Assembly (NCBI GenBank): GCA_051877515.1
Contig: JBJEIY010000010.1
Coordinates: 62,001 to 126,000 of the forward strand
Length of the DNA stretch: 64,000 nucleotides
Origin: XBB1006 sp051877515
GTDB lineage: Bacteria; Bacillota; Clostridia; Lachnospirales; Lachnospiraceae
Direction: 5' to 3'
In this document: piece by piece, positions 26,951 to 36,100 of the stretch
Numbering within the stretch: the stretch's first letter is position 1
Layout: the number at the start of each line of letters is the position of its first letter
Position numbers and translations under genes: made by a program
The notes under the pieces: generated by a model
What the model was told of the DNA's origin: nothing
What the model saw: only the letters and a program-made list of their open reading frames with translations
Database searches by the model: none

Positions 26951-27002
26951 CCAATATCCTCCCCGGGTATAAAATCCGTTACATGTAGAAAATAATCGCC
27001 CA

Positions 27003-27058
27003 AAGAGTTTGCATGAGCAAATTCCCCGAAGGATTTGCATATGCAGGCTCTTTTTTTG
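27003..27058 (+). terminator. Terminator of the LytTR/LiaF-like operon
   Basis: An interrupted hairpin (AAGAGTTTGCAT paired with ATGCAGGCTCTT, extended by AAAT...ATTT) is followed by TTTTTTTG. It separates this operon from the pil promoter. Confidence 0.75.
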
Positions 27059-27081
27059 TGGGGGTTGAAATGGTCAAATAG

Positions 27082-27109
27082 TTGACACATTTTGTTGGTA
27101 TGATATGAT
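27082..27109 (+). promoter_or_regulatory. Promoter of the pil operon
   Basis: TTGACA at 27082-27087 and TATGAT at 27104-27109 with a 16-base spacer, about 50 bases before pilB. It is the only strong promoter seen before the long run of same-strand pil genes. Confidence 0.75.
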
Positions 27110-27157
27110 AAAGTAAATGTTTTAAGGATAGAAATATAAAGTAGAAAGAGTGAAATA

Positions 27158-28867
27158 ATGGTACAGAGACGACTTGGTGAATTGTTGATTGCAGCCGGGA
27201 CGATTACGGAAGAACAACTGAATCAGGGACTTGCTTTAAAAAAAGGTACAAAGGAGCGTCTTGGCACGGTGCTGATTTCCAATGGAATCATTACAGAGGA
27301 CCAGTTGATTGAAGCACTGCAGATGCAGTTGGGTATCGAATATATTGATTTGACAAAAGCAACGATTCCTGTTGAAATGGCTCAAACAGTTCCGAAGAAT
27401 GTTGCAAAACAATATCAGGTAGTACCGGTGAAGATTCTCAAGGGAGAGCTCTATCTCGCTATGAGCGATCCACTTAATTTTTATGCGATCGAGGAGGTTC
27501 GCAAAGCTGTCCGGAAAAAAGTTGTTCCCATGGTTGCGACAGCATCGGCAATAGAGCATGCGATCCAGGTTTTGTATGGCAACGAGGGTGCAGCGAAAGC
27601 GATTGAGGATATGAAGCGTGAAGCTGCGACGACAGGTGATTCCTCAACTGTTACGGATGCGGCATTTGTCTCCAATCAGATCGGGGAAGATTCGGTAAAC
27701 AGTGCACCTACGATCCGGCTTGTGAATTCCATTATTGGGCGTGCTGTGGCAGAACGGGCCAGCGATATTCATCTGGAGCCGCACGAAAGTGAATATGGAG
27801 TCCGTATGCGTATCGATGGAGTGATGCAGGAGATTCTTACTGTACCGAAAAATCTCCAGAGTTCCGTTATTTCCAGATTTAAGGTTATGAGTGGAATGAA
27901 TATTGCGGAGCGTCGTATTCCGCAGGACGGACGTTTTCATGTCAAAGTAAAAGATAAGGACATCGATCTTCGTGTTTCTACACTTCCTACTATATATGGT
28001 GAAAAAATTGTAGCCCGTCTGCTTGATAAATCCGGCGGGCAGATCAGCAAAGAGGACATCGGACTTACCGGTGAAGATCTTGATAAATATGAAAAGCTCA
28101 TACATTGTAGAAGTGGTGTGATACTGCTTGTGGGGCCAACCGGAAGCGGAAAATCCACAACAATGTATGCCATGATCGAAGAACTGAATACAACAGAAGT
28201 GAATCTGGTGACACTGGAAGATCCGGTGGAATACAATATCGACGGGGTAAACCAGGTACAGATCAATGAAAAAACAGGAATGACTTTTGCAAACGGATTG
28301 CGTGCGATCCTGCGTCAAGATCCGGATATTATTGCCGTGGGTGAAATTCGTGACGGTGAGACGGCGGATATTGCCATGCGTGCAGCTATTACAGGACATG
28401 TTGTTTTGTCAACGATCCATACAAATGATGCCATTGGTGTAATCGAACGTTTAGAGGATATTGGTGTGGAGACTTACCTGATCTCCAGTGCATTGAGAGG
28501 GATTATTTCCCAGCGTCTAGTACGCCGCATCTGTCCGCACTGCAGACAGGAATATAGCCCTACTGAGGATGAATTAGAGCAGCTTGGTATGAAACCGGAG
28601 TCAGGACTTAAATTTTACCGTGGAAGCGGATGCCCGAACTGCTTTAATACAGGATACCGTGGAAGAACGGCAGTGTTTGAGATCATGCCTGTTAACAGAC
28701 GGATCCGAACAGCCGTCGCTGAGAAAAAGGGACGTGCAGCAGTAGAGGAAATTTTAAAATCCCCGGAATATGGTTTTGTTTCGCTTCATGACAATGCGCT
28801 TCGGCTTGTAAAAGAGGGAATTACTACAAGTGATGAAATGCTTAGAGTAATTAATACGGAGGAATAG
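27158..28867 (+). CDS. pilB: Type IV pilus assembly ATPase PilB (GspE family)
   Basis: 569-residue cytoplasmic motor that drives pilin extraction from the membrane. The N-terminal GspE-N domain (residues about 1-150) begins RRLGELLIAAGTITEEQL. The core has the Walker A GPTGSGKS at 326-333, the Asp box LVTLEDPVEY, Walker B DPDIIAVGEIRD, the His box TTIHTND and the tetracysteine zinc site (CPHC ... CPNC). The upstream ribosome site is weak (AAAGAG). The next gene starts 4 bases later. Confidence 0.96.
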   Translation: MVQRRLGELLIAAGTITEEQLNQGLALKKGTKERLGTVLISNGIITEDQLIEALQMQLGIEYIDLTKATIPVEMAQTVPKNVAKQYQVVPVKILKGELYLAMSDPLNFYAIEEVRKAVRKKVVPMVATASAIEHAIQVLYGNEGAAKAIEDMKREAATTGDSSTVTDAAFVSNQIGEDSVNSAPTIRLVNSIIGRAVAERASDIHLEPHESEYGVRMRIDGVMQEILTVPKNLQSSVISRFKVMSGMNIAERRIPQDGRFHVKVKDKDIDLRVSTLPTIYGEKIVARLLDKSGGQISKEDIGLTGEDLDKYEKLIHCRSGVILLVGPTGSGKSTTMYAMIEELNTTEVNLVTLEDPVEYNIDGVNQVQINEKTGMTFANGLRAILRQDPDIIAVGEIRDGETADIAMRAAITGHVVLSTIHTNDAIGVIERLEDIGVETYLISSALRGIISQRLVRRICPHCRQEYSPTEDELEQLGMKPESGLKFYRGSGCPNCFNTGYRGRTAVFEIMPVNRRIRTAVAEKKGRAAVEEILKSPEYGFVSLHDNALRLVKEGITTSDEMLRVINTEE

Positions 28868-28871
28868 CAGT

Positions 28872-29918
28872 ATGATGACAGTAGATAATTTGGTGGGAAA
28901 AGCAAAACAGGATGGTGCATCCGATATTCATCTGATCTGCGGTCTGCCGCCGAAGTACCGTCTGGACGGACAATTGGAAAATATGTCGGACGAGGTGCTG
29001 ACCGAAGAGGGATGTATAGCAATTGCGAAATCGCTGGCAGGAGATAACTATAAGGTACTGGAAGAGGTTGGGGAACTGGATCTGGCAGATACCTATTCTG
29101 AAAATCGATGCCGTGTCCATATTTTTAAGCAGCAGGGCGTTCCTTCTGTGGCACTTCGCCTTTTGCGGGAAGATATCCCTGAGCTTGATGCACTGGGACT
29201 TCCGCCGGCAGCATTGACCCTGAATCAGTTACATAAGGGAATTGTTCTTGTGACCGGAGAAACCGGTTCCGGAAAGTCTACGACACTTGCGGCAATGATG
29301 GATGCAATCAATCATACCCGGAAATGTCATATCGTGACATTGGAAGATCCGGTGGAATATATCTATAAACCTGACCTGTGTGCGATTAACCAGCGTGAGG
29401 TGGGAAAAGATACACAAAGTTTTGCGGCAGGCTTACGTGCCAGTCTGCGTGAAGATCCGGATGTCATCCTGATCGGTGAGATGCGTGATCGGGATACCAT
29501 CGAAACAGCCATTACTGCGGCGGAAACCGGACATCTTGTCTTTGGTACACTTCATACCGGAAGTGCATCAGATTCCATAGACCGTATGGTACAGGTGTTT
29601 CCGGAGGGCATGCAGACACAGATCCGGTTGCAGCTTTCTATGTGCCTTGTTGCTGTACTAACACAGCAACTTGTGAAGAAAAAAGGTGGCGGAAGAGTAC
29701 TTGCCTGTGAAATGATGGTTGTCACGGATGGAATCCGCAACCTGATTCGCTCAGGAAATACCCCACAAATTGCCAATACGGTGGCAACAAGTGCGGCGAT
29801 TGGAGGTCAGACAATGGACCAGGCACTGGTACGTCTGGTGCGTACAGGGCAGATTACAAGGGAGACCGCACTAAGCTATGCTGTGAATCAGGATTATGTA
29901 AAAAAGAATGCAGTCTGA
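28872..29918 (+). CDS. pilT: Type IV pilus retraction ATPase PilT
   Basis: 348 residues. Walker A GETGSGKS is at 129-136; the Walker B region is DPDVILIGEMRDRDTIETA and the His box is TLHTGSA. The N-terminal ASDIHL motif and the absence of a zinc site and GspE-N domain separate it from PilB. Its presence implies retractile pili and possibly twitching motility. GGAGGA lies about 8 bases before ATG 28872. Confidence 0.95.
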   Translation: MMTVDNLVGKAKQDGASDIHLICGLPPKYRLDGQLENMSDEVLTEEGCIAIAKSLAGDNYKVLEEVGELDLADTYSENRCRVHIFKQQGVPSVALRLLREDIPELDALGLPPAALTLNQLHKGIVLVTGETGSGKSTTLAAMMDAINHTRKCHIVTLEDPVEYIYKPDLCAINQREVGKDTQSFAAGLRASLREDPDVILIGEMRDRDTIETAITAAETGHLVFGTLHTGSASDSIDRMVQVFPEGMQTQIRLQLSMCLVAVLTQQLVKKKGGGRVLACEMMVVTDGIRNLIRSGNTPQIANTVATSAAIGGQTMDQALVRLVRTGQITRETALSYAVNQDYVKKNAV

Positions 29919-29952
29919 TATTCCGGCTTTGAAACGAAAGAGGTGAGAAAAG

Positions 29953-31167
29953 CTGATTACATATAAATATAGGGCGATCTCCAAAAGCGGGGAAAAAGTT
30001 TCCGGCATAGTGGAAGGTTACAATGAACTGGATGCGGTGGACAGGATCAAGGCAAGTTGTGATGTGGTATTGAAGCTTACAGAGGTAAAAGAAAAATCTT
30101 CCGGTATCCTGAGTATGGATATTGGTGGAAATAAGCTGAATAGCAAAGCATTTACAATCATGTGCAGCCAGTTTGCCATTATATTAAGGGCGGGTGTTCC
30201 GATTATCCGTGCGGTACACTTGATCGCAGACAAAACAACAGATAAAACACTGAAAAAAATATTGCTTAAAGTAGCTGAAGATGTGGAATCCGGCCGTTCA
30301 CTGGCGACAGCCTTTGAAGAACATGGTACACAACTGTTCCCTGTCACATTTGTGGAGACAATCCGTGCAGGAGAAGAGTCGGGAAATATCCACGGGGCTT
30401 TTGATACGATGTATCGTCATTATGACAAGCAGACGAAGATGAGAAAGAAAGTGAAAAATGCACTTGCCTATCCGATGTTTGTCATGGTCATTGCCATTGC
30501 TGTTGTCATTGTGCTGATGGTAAAGGTCGTTCCGACATTTACAAGTATTTTTGACAGTTATGGCAGTGAATTGCCGGCGATCACCAGATTGCTGATCGCG
30601 ATATCCAATTTCTTCCGAAAATACACACCTTTGCTGGCAGTGATTGTGGCTGTTGCGTTTATAGCATATAAGTTGTATTCCAATATGGAATCAGGTCGTC
30701 TCAAGCTGGCAAAGACTTCACTGAAGATCCCGATTATGGGAAATATCAGTGAGTTGAATGCGGCCAGCCAGTTTGCCAATACGATGACGACCATGATCGG
30801 AGCAGGACTTCCGATTACCCGTGCCATTTCTATTACAGCAAAGGTAATGGATAATTACTTTATCAGTCAGGAAATTGGAAAAATCACGGGCCGCTTGGAG
30901 GAAGGACACGAGCTCGGAGACAGTATGCGTGAATCAGGCTGTATGCCGGATATTCTGGTGGATATGGTTGCCGTTGGAGAAAATACCGGAGAGCTGGAAG
31001 AAACGCTGAACGCCGTGGCACTTTATTATGATGCGGAACTGGATATGGCCATCACTTCGGCTATTAATAAGCTGGAGCCGGCGGTTCTGGTATTTCTCGC
31101 AGGTTTTGCCGGATTTATCGTACTGGCAATTTATATCGCAATCTTTCAGATGTATGCGATTATGTAA
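29953..31167 (+). CDS. pilC: Type IV pilus platform protein PilC (GspF family), probable CTG start
   Basis: Inner-membrane platform protein. Two GspF repeats (FTIMCSQFAIILRAGVPIIRAV and QFANTMTTMIGAGLPITRA) and three membrane segments are visible. The first ATG/GTG-type start in frame is GTG 30010, which would remove conserved N-terminal residues (ITYKYRAISKSGEKVSG). The frame begins after a TGA at 29944-29946, leaving CTG 29953 as the best start: AGAGGTG lies 7 bases upstream and the protein would begin MITYKYRAI, as in relatives, with the usual ~404 aa. The ORF is otherwise intact. Confidence 0.88.
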   Translation: MITYKYRAISKSGEKVSGIVEGYNELDAVDRIKASCDVVLKLTEVKEKSSGILSMDIGGNKLNSKAFTIMCSQFAIILRAGVPIIRAVHLIADKTTDKTLKKILLKVAEDVESGRSLATAFEEHGTQLFPVTFVETIRAGEESGNIHGAFDTMYRHYDKQTKMRKKVKNALAYPMFVMVIAIAVVIVLMVKVVPTFTSIFDSYGSELPAITRLLIAISNFFRKYTPLLAVIVAVAFIAYKLYSNMESGRLKLAKTSLKIPIMGNISELNAASQFANTMTTMIGAGLPITRAISITAKVMDNYFISQEIGKITGRLEEGHELGDSMRESGCMPDILVDMVAVGENTGELEETLNAVALYYDAELDMAITSAINKLEPAVLVFLAGFAGFIVLAIYIAIFQMYAIM

Positions 31168-31211
31168 ATTTGATTTTCACCACGACACCCGGATTGTGGT
31201 TGAAGATATAA

Positions 31212-31238
31212 CTTGCCGTTGGAAATCACATCGGCAAG
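31212..31238 (+). other. Small hairpin between pilC and pilA
   Basis: 7-bp inverted repeat CTTGCCG / CGGCAAG with a 13-base loop, 32 bases before pilA. There is no T-run. It could set relative pilA levels by RNA processing; that is inference. Confidence 0.35.
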
Positions 31239-31269
31239 AATAGGGAAAAATAGGAAAGGAGACTTTCAA

Positions 31270-31686
31270 ATGAAAAAATTTCTTAAAAAAGACAAAAAAG
31301 GTTTTACATTGGCAGAGTTGCTGATCGTAGTGGCAATTATTGCCGTGTTGGTGGCGATTAGTATTCCGATTTTTAACGCAAAACTAGAAACAAGTAGAGA
31401 GGCTGTTGATGTTGCTAATCTTCGTGCTGCATATGCGTTAGGACAGGCAGATGTGTTAACAGATCCGCCATCTACTACACAAACAAAGTATTATGATATT
31501 TCTGGTACATGGGCAAGTGATAAAGCAAGTGCTAGCACAGGAAAAGGAACTGATAAAACAACAACAAATACATATGATTTGCCAGAAAAAGTTACATATG
31601 ATTCTAGTGCTGATTGTACAGTAATGGTAATTGAAGTTGTATATAGTAGTTCAGGTGTTACATCTTGCAAGTTTGTTGCGAAATAG
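31270..31686 (+). CDS. pilA: Major type IV pilin
   Basis: 138 residues. The leader is 11 residues ending in Gly (MKKFLKKDKKG), then FTLAELLIVVAIIAVLVAISIPIF, with the conserved Glu at mature position 5. The mature domain is short, rich in Thr, Ser and Lys, with two Cys near the C-terminus (ADCTV and TSCKF) that may form the pilin D-loop. ATG 31270 has AAAGGAGA 7 bases upstream and gives a normal leader; upstream GTG/ATG codons do not. The mature domain looks more AT-rich in codon use than its neighbours. Position after pilC and small size suggest the major subunit. Confidence 0.9.
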   Translation: MKKFLKKDKKGFTLAELLIVVAIIAVLVAISIPIFNAKLETSREAVDVANLRAAYALGQADVLTDPPSTTQTKYYDISGTWASDKASASTGKGTDKTTTNTYDLPEKVTYDSSADCTVMVIEVVYSSSGVTSCKFVAK

Positions 31687-31688
31687 GG

Positions 31689-31789
31689 AAGGTCAGGGGA
31701 GTTAAGGTCAGGGGACGGTTCTCTGTCCCAAAACTCATAACAGTAAGGTCAGAGGACGGTTCTCTGTCTCAAAACTCATAACATAATTC
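31689..31789 (+). repeat. Tandem REP-like copies downstream of pilA
   Basis: A partial arm at 31689-31700 is followed by two full forward copies at 31706-31729 and 31747-31770. Each full copy is followed by the same AAAACTCATAACA tail, so the repeat unit is about 41 bp including flank. Confidence 0.85.
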
Positions 31790-31851
31790 GACTACCAAGC
31801 ACCCGGGAAGGCAAGGTAGTTGATTAAAAATCATTCATGAATGAAACGGGA

Positions 31852-31880
31852 AGCCGTCGCATCATTTTGGTGCGGCGGCT
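31852..31880 (+). terminator. Hairpin downstream of pilA
   Basis: 10-bp stem AGCCGTCGCA / TGCGGCGGCT (one G-U pair) followed by CTTTGCTGCTT. It may terminate or attenuate transcription between pilA and the giant prepilin. The stretch 31687-32261 contains only this hairpin and REP-like copies; no gene was seen in it. Confidence 0.6.
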
Positions 31881-31962
31881 CTTTGCTGCTTGCGTCCGTC
31901 ATCGGTTTTTGCTATAATCAAACAGATTCTCAATAGGAAGGATAGTGAAACGGGAATGAGAC

Positions 31963-31987
31963 GGGACGGGGGACGGTTCCGTGTCCT
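31963..31987 (+). repeat. REP-like palindrome upstream of the RAYT gene
   Basis: Diverged forward copy (GGGACGGGGGACGG then TTCCGTGTCC). It is the nearest copy on the 5' side of the transposase. Confidence 0.7.
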
Positions 31988-32261
31988 CCCATACCCTACT
32001 AAAAAATCATTGTAATAACTGAAAAGATGGCTTATAATGGAAGCTAAACAGAGGATAGAAACAACCAATTTCTAAATCAATTCTGTTAAATCATATCATG
32101 AATCCTGTCGGGGAAGCATGTGCAACCTGAACGGGAATCCATAGGGTTGCTTTAGTCAACCACAATCAATATTTTCCCAAATAATAAATTAATAAAATCC
32201 AAACCGACCTTCTGCTATTATGAGTAGCATATGGGGTTAATCTTTAAGAGGGAGGTAATCA

Positions 32262-33047
32262 GTGCCGAGAAAAGCAAGAGTTGTTAGCAAAACGAAGATA
32301 TATCATGTTATGCTGCGAGGTATTAATCAGCAGATTATTTTCGAGGATCAGGAAGATTTCCAATATTTTATTACAATACTCTCGAAATGCAGGGGAATCT
32401 GTGGTTACAAAATTTTTGTGTATTGTCTCATGAGCAATCACATTCACCTTTTGATGGAGGAAGGAGAAGAGTCACTAGCAAAAGTTTTTAAAAGAGTCTG
32501 TGACAGATATGTTTATTGGTACAATCATAAATATGATCGCACAGGTCCTTTGTTTCAAGGACGATTTCGCAGCGAGCCTGTGGAAACGGAGAGATATTTT
32601 CTTACTGTAGTTCGATATATCTTTCAGAATCCCGTGAAGGCAGGGATCGTTTCGGAAGTAAATCAATATAAGTGGTGCAACTATCTAGCTTACTTAGGAG
32701 AAAAGGATTTTACGGATACTGAAAAAGTAATGGCTTATTTTGATGGAAGGAGTGAATTCGAAACCTTTGTAAATTCTGCTTCAAATGAAGAATGCATGGA
32801 TATTTCATGCGCAAAACATACATTTGTTTCAGACGAAATGGGAAGAGAAATGATACAGAAAATCTCAGGATGTAAAAATGTGGCAGAGTTTCAGAGACTA
32901 GAAAGGAATGAGAGGAATTCCTATATAAAAAAAATGAAGGAAGCAGGCTTATCCGTTCGTCAAATCAGTAGATTGACCGGAGTGTCAAAGACAGTTGTAG
33001 GGAATGTTGGACAGGGGACGATCCCCTGTCCGTCCTTGCTTTTGTAA
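32262..33047 (+). CDS. REP-associated tyrosine transposase (RAYT), Y1/HUH family
   Basis: 261 residues. The HUH motif is NHIHLL at residues 59-64; the catalytic Tyr region (CDRYVYWYNHKYDRTGPLFQGRFRS) and the FQNPVKAG segment are typical of the IS200-like RAYT clade that processes REP palindromes. A C-terminal helix-turn-helix (GLSVRQISRLTGVS) follows. The start is GTG 32262 with GGGAGGT upstream. The last residues (GQGTIPCPS) are encoded by a palindrome copy (33009-33031). Copies of the element flank the gene on both sides, as in REPtrons. It sits inside the pil operon in the same direction and appears intact. Confidence 0.93.
   Translation: MPRKARVVSKTKIYHVMLRGINQQIIFEDQEDFQYFITILSKCRGICGYKIFVYCLMSNHIHLLMEEGEESLAKVFKRVCDRYVYWYNHKYDRTGPLFQGRFRSEPVETERYFLTVVRYIFQNPVKAGIVSEVNQYKWCNYLAYLGEKDFTDTEKVMAYFDGRSEFETFVNSASNEECMDISCAKHTFVSDEMGREMIQKISGCKNVAEFQRLERNERNSYIKKMKEAGLSVRQISRLTGVSKTVVGNVGQGTIPCPSLLL
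33009..33031 (+). repeat. REP-like palindrome overlapping the RAYT 3' end
   Basis: Arms GGACAGGGGA and TCCCCTGTCC, a nearly perfect palindrome inside the RAYT coding sequence just before its stop. Confidence 0.9.
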
Positions 33048-33128
33048 ATGAGATATGTTAACATAAACATCAAATAAGCATAAATAAAAAAGAAAAAGGC
33101 ACGGGATCGGATGAGTGGAAAATTTGTA

Positions 33129-33151
33129 GGACAGAGAACCGTCCCTTGTCC
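33129..33151 (-). repeat. REP-like palindrome, reverse copy
   Basis: Reverse orientation relative to the RAYT-side copies: arms GGACAGAGAA and CCCTTGTCC. It is upstream of, or inside an extended form of, the giant prepilin leader (in frame from ATG 33111). Confidence 0.9.
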
Positions 33152-33173
33152 GAATCGGAGTAGTAAAGAATTC

Positions 33174-36100
33174 ATGAAAAAAGGTTACCATATATTGCAT
33201 AAGAGTAGGACAGAGAACCGTCCCCTGTCCCAAACCCTGTCCCAAAAAGGTTTTTCTCTGGCGGAATTGCTGATGACAGTAGCAATTCTTGTGATTACAT
33301 TGGCAATAGGAATTCCGGCAGTGCTTTCGATACAGAGAAATCTGCGTCAGAAAGAGCTGGATGCAAAAGCAGAGATTATTTATACAGCCGTACAAAATAA
33401 GCTTAGTAAAATGCGGGCTGGCGGAAACACATCCATCTATCAGTACAGTTCGGATGAATCGAATGCAGTCTTTCAGCTTGCAGATATCCCCGGTGATGCA
33501 GATGAGGATACGGACCATATTGAACAGGGCGATATTTGTTATTTCACATCCGAATCGTTGCGCATAGAGGATGTGACGGCGGCATCCGTCATCATGGATC
33601 AGGATACAGTGGATGAATCTTTGCTGAATCACCACTGGGTAATTGAATATAATCCGAAAAGCGCTTCTGTGTATGCTGTTTTTTACAGTGAAGACAAAGC
33701 GAATTGCGCCCAGGAGTATATCGCAGATTTTCAAAAGTACGATTACAAAATGAGATATAAAGACAATCGTCTGGAGGATGGTGCAAGGGTTGGTTATTAT
33801 GGTGGCGGTTCCGCTGCAGCAAGCAGTACGCTGACAACGATGACCCCATCTTTGAAAATTACAAATGCAGAAAAACTGGTTGCAGATATTTCCTGTACAC
33901 TTCCATCTGCTGTTTCCGATTTTCCGGTATTTAAGGTGGAATTGGAGGATACAGTAGGAAATAAATACACGAAATACTATGCTTTTTGGGCAAGTGATGC
34001 CGAGTATAGGAAGGAGATCGCGAAAGAGGCAGGAAGCTGTGAGATTGACTATTCGGATTCTTCCATGAAAAAGAGTGGACGGACATTTTACTTAGAGCTT
34101 GTTCTGGATGATCTTAGTGAACAGGCAACAAGATTTGATAATCTGTATGGAGCAGGCAGTTCGAACAGTGTGAAACTGGAATCCGGTACACCATTAAAAA
34201 TCACAGTAACTGCTATGTGCCCGGGAAATCATAGATTTACGCAGAATTTGAGTGATACGGAAGTGACAAATAGTCTGTTTGCTGACCAGAACAGTAGAGA
34301 CAGCTCCGCAGGGAATAAAACACCGGAACTGAATATGCAGTATGGTTCAGAAGAATATCCGGCAGTAATCAATTGCGGACGCCATCTGCAGAATCTGGAT
34401 GAAAATTCCGGCGTGACAGAGAAAGTGAAATATGCAGTACAAAGTAGTGACATTACTTTTTCTGATAGTGCAAATCAGGTGGATTTATATGACTGGTATG
34501 AGACGTACTCCGGAAAATTTTATAATGGCATTGTAAATGGACAGCCCAATTTTTTGCCCATTTCCAATTCAAATCTTGCTTTTTATAGCGGTGCCCTCGG
34601 CACAAAATCGTATCGAATACTGAACCTGACAGAAAACACATCAGAGGATGCCGGATTATTTTCTTCCCTCGGGGATAACCAGACTGTGAAGGATGTGATT
34701 TTAACAGGAACCTCTGCCCGGACTACAGGAAATTCTATGGCAGCAGGAGCGCTTGTCGGAAGGGTGACAGGTAATGCGTCAATTAACCATTGTCAGGTCT
34801 TTCTGACCATGTCAGATATCAATGGAAAATCAGATCATGATGTATGGATCAGCGGAGAAACAGCCGGTGGTCTTATTGGTATGGTATCCGGTGGCACTGT
34901 GACTATTAATGAAAGTGCGGCATCGACTGTTGTTGGTGACCATGAGTACGATGCATCAACAGTTACAAAGTATGATTCCAAAACCGTCGGGGGACTGGTT
35001 GGAAAAGTGGCAGGTGGCAGCCTTGAACTTACGCGTTCTTATGCGGATTGTTATCTGGTTGGGGAAAAGACAGGTGGGCTGATCGGAGAAAGTAACGGCG
35101 CTGTGACAATCCGTTCTTCTTATGCGGCAGGTTTTGAAACATTTAAAACGGAAGGGGCCGGTCTGATCTGCGGTGCAGCTGACATGGAAAATTCTTATAC
35201 GGTAATATATAAACATCGTTTAAGCGAGAACACATTGCCTTATTACAGTACAGCGAAATCCGGTTCTGTCAGTGGAAAGGTGTATTATTCTGTTTCTTCT
35301 TCCAATGTGACAGAGAGCTTATCGGATGAATCAATTGGCACGCTGACCATCTCTGAAATGATAAATGCTCTTGGAACTGCTTTCGAAACGGATACTTCGG
35401 ATTCCACAGCCTACAATCTGATGGGACAGACCTTATCCACCTATAGCTATCCGGTTTTGACGGTCTTGTTGCATTATGGTGACTGGGATGCAACATTTCA
35501 GGCCGGAGCTCTTGTATATTACGAAAAGTACGATGATGGAACCTATGGATTCTATGGTGCCAATGTGGAATCTACATTGAAAAATGATCCTTCACTCACG
35601 GTAATCGGTGATGGATACGGAGTCGTGTATCGAACAGGAGAATCCAATCTTCCTGAAACGGTATCTGTGACGGTAAAAGATGGAGAAACTAACGTAAAAA
35701 CAGTCTCTTTATCGATAATAGACGGAACTTCCTGTCAGGTGGCGGAGTATAGCATCTATCCGCTTCCGAAAGATTTGGTGAATACAACACATGCATCGGA
35801 AAAATATTACCTGAGGGCGGAGATTAAGGAAGGCAGCGCTGCGAAGAAGGATTGTTATTACTTTAATCCACACTTTGCGAAGACTGTGGTTTATCTGACA
35901 GATGCTTCAGCATCCGTGCCGGTATTGAATGCAGACAGTATGATTACTGTTCGCACTGCGCGACATCTTTATATGATGAGTCTTTATTATGATACATACG
36001 CATCTGTGACAAGGCCGAGTACTTTTATACAGGAAAGAAATATTGCCTACCGGAGTTATGACTGGTCTGGTTACTGCCCAAGAACGGATAAAGGATTCAG

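Noticed and set aside
32262..33047. RAYT gene as an ordinary IS200/IS605 insertion sequence
   Set aside because: No TnpB or typical left/right end pair was seen, and many dispersed short palindromes without a transposase fit the REP/RAYT relationship better.
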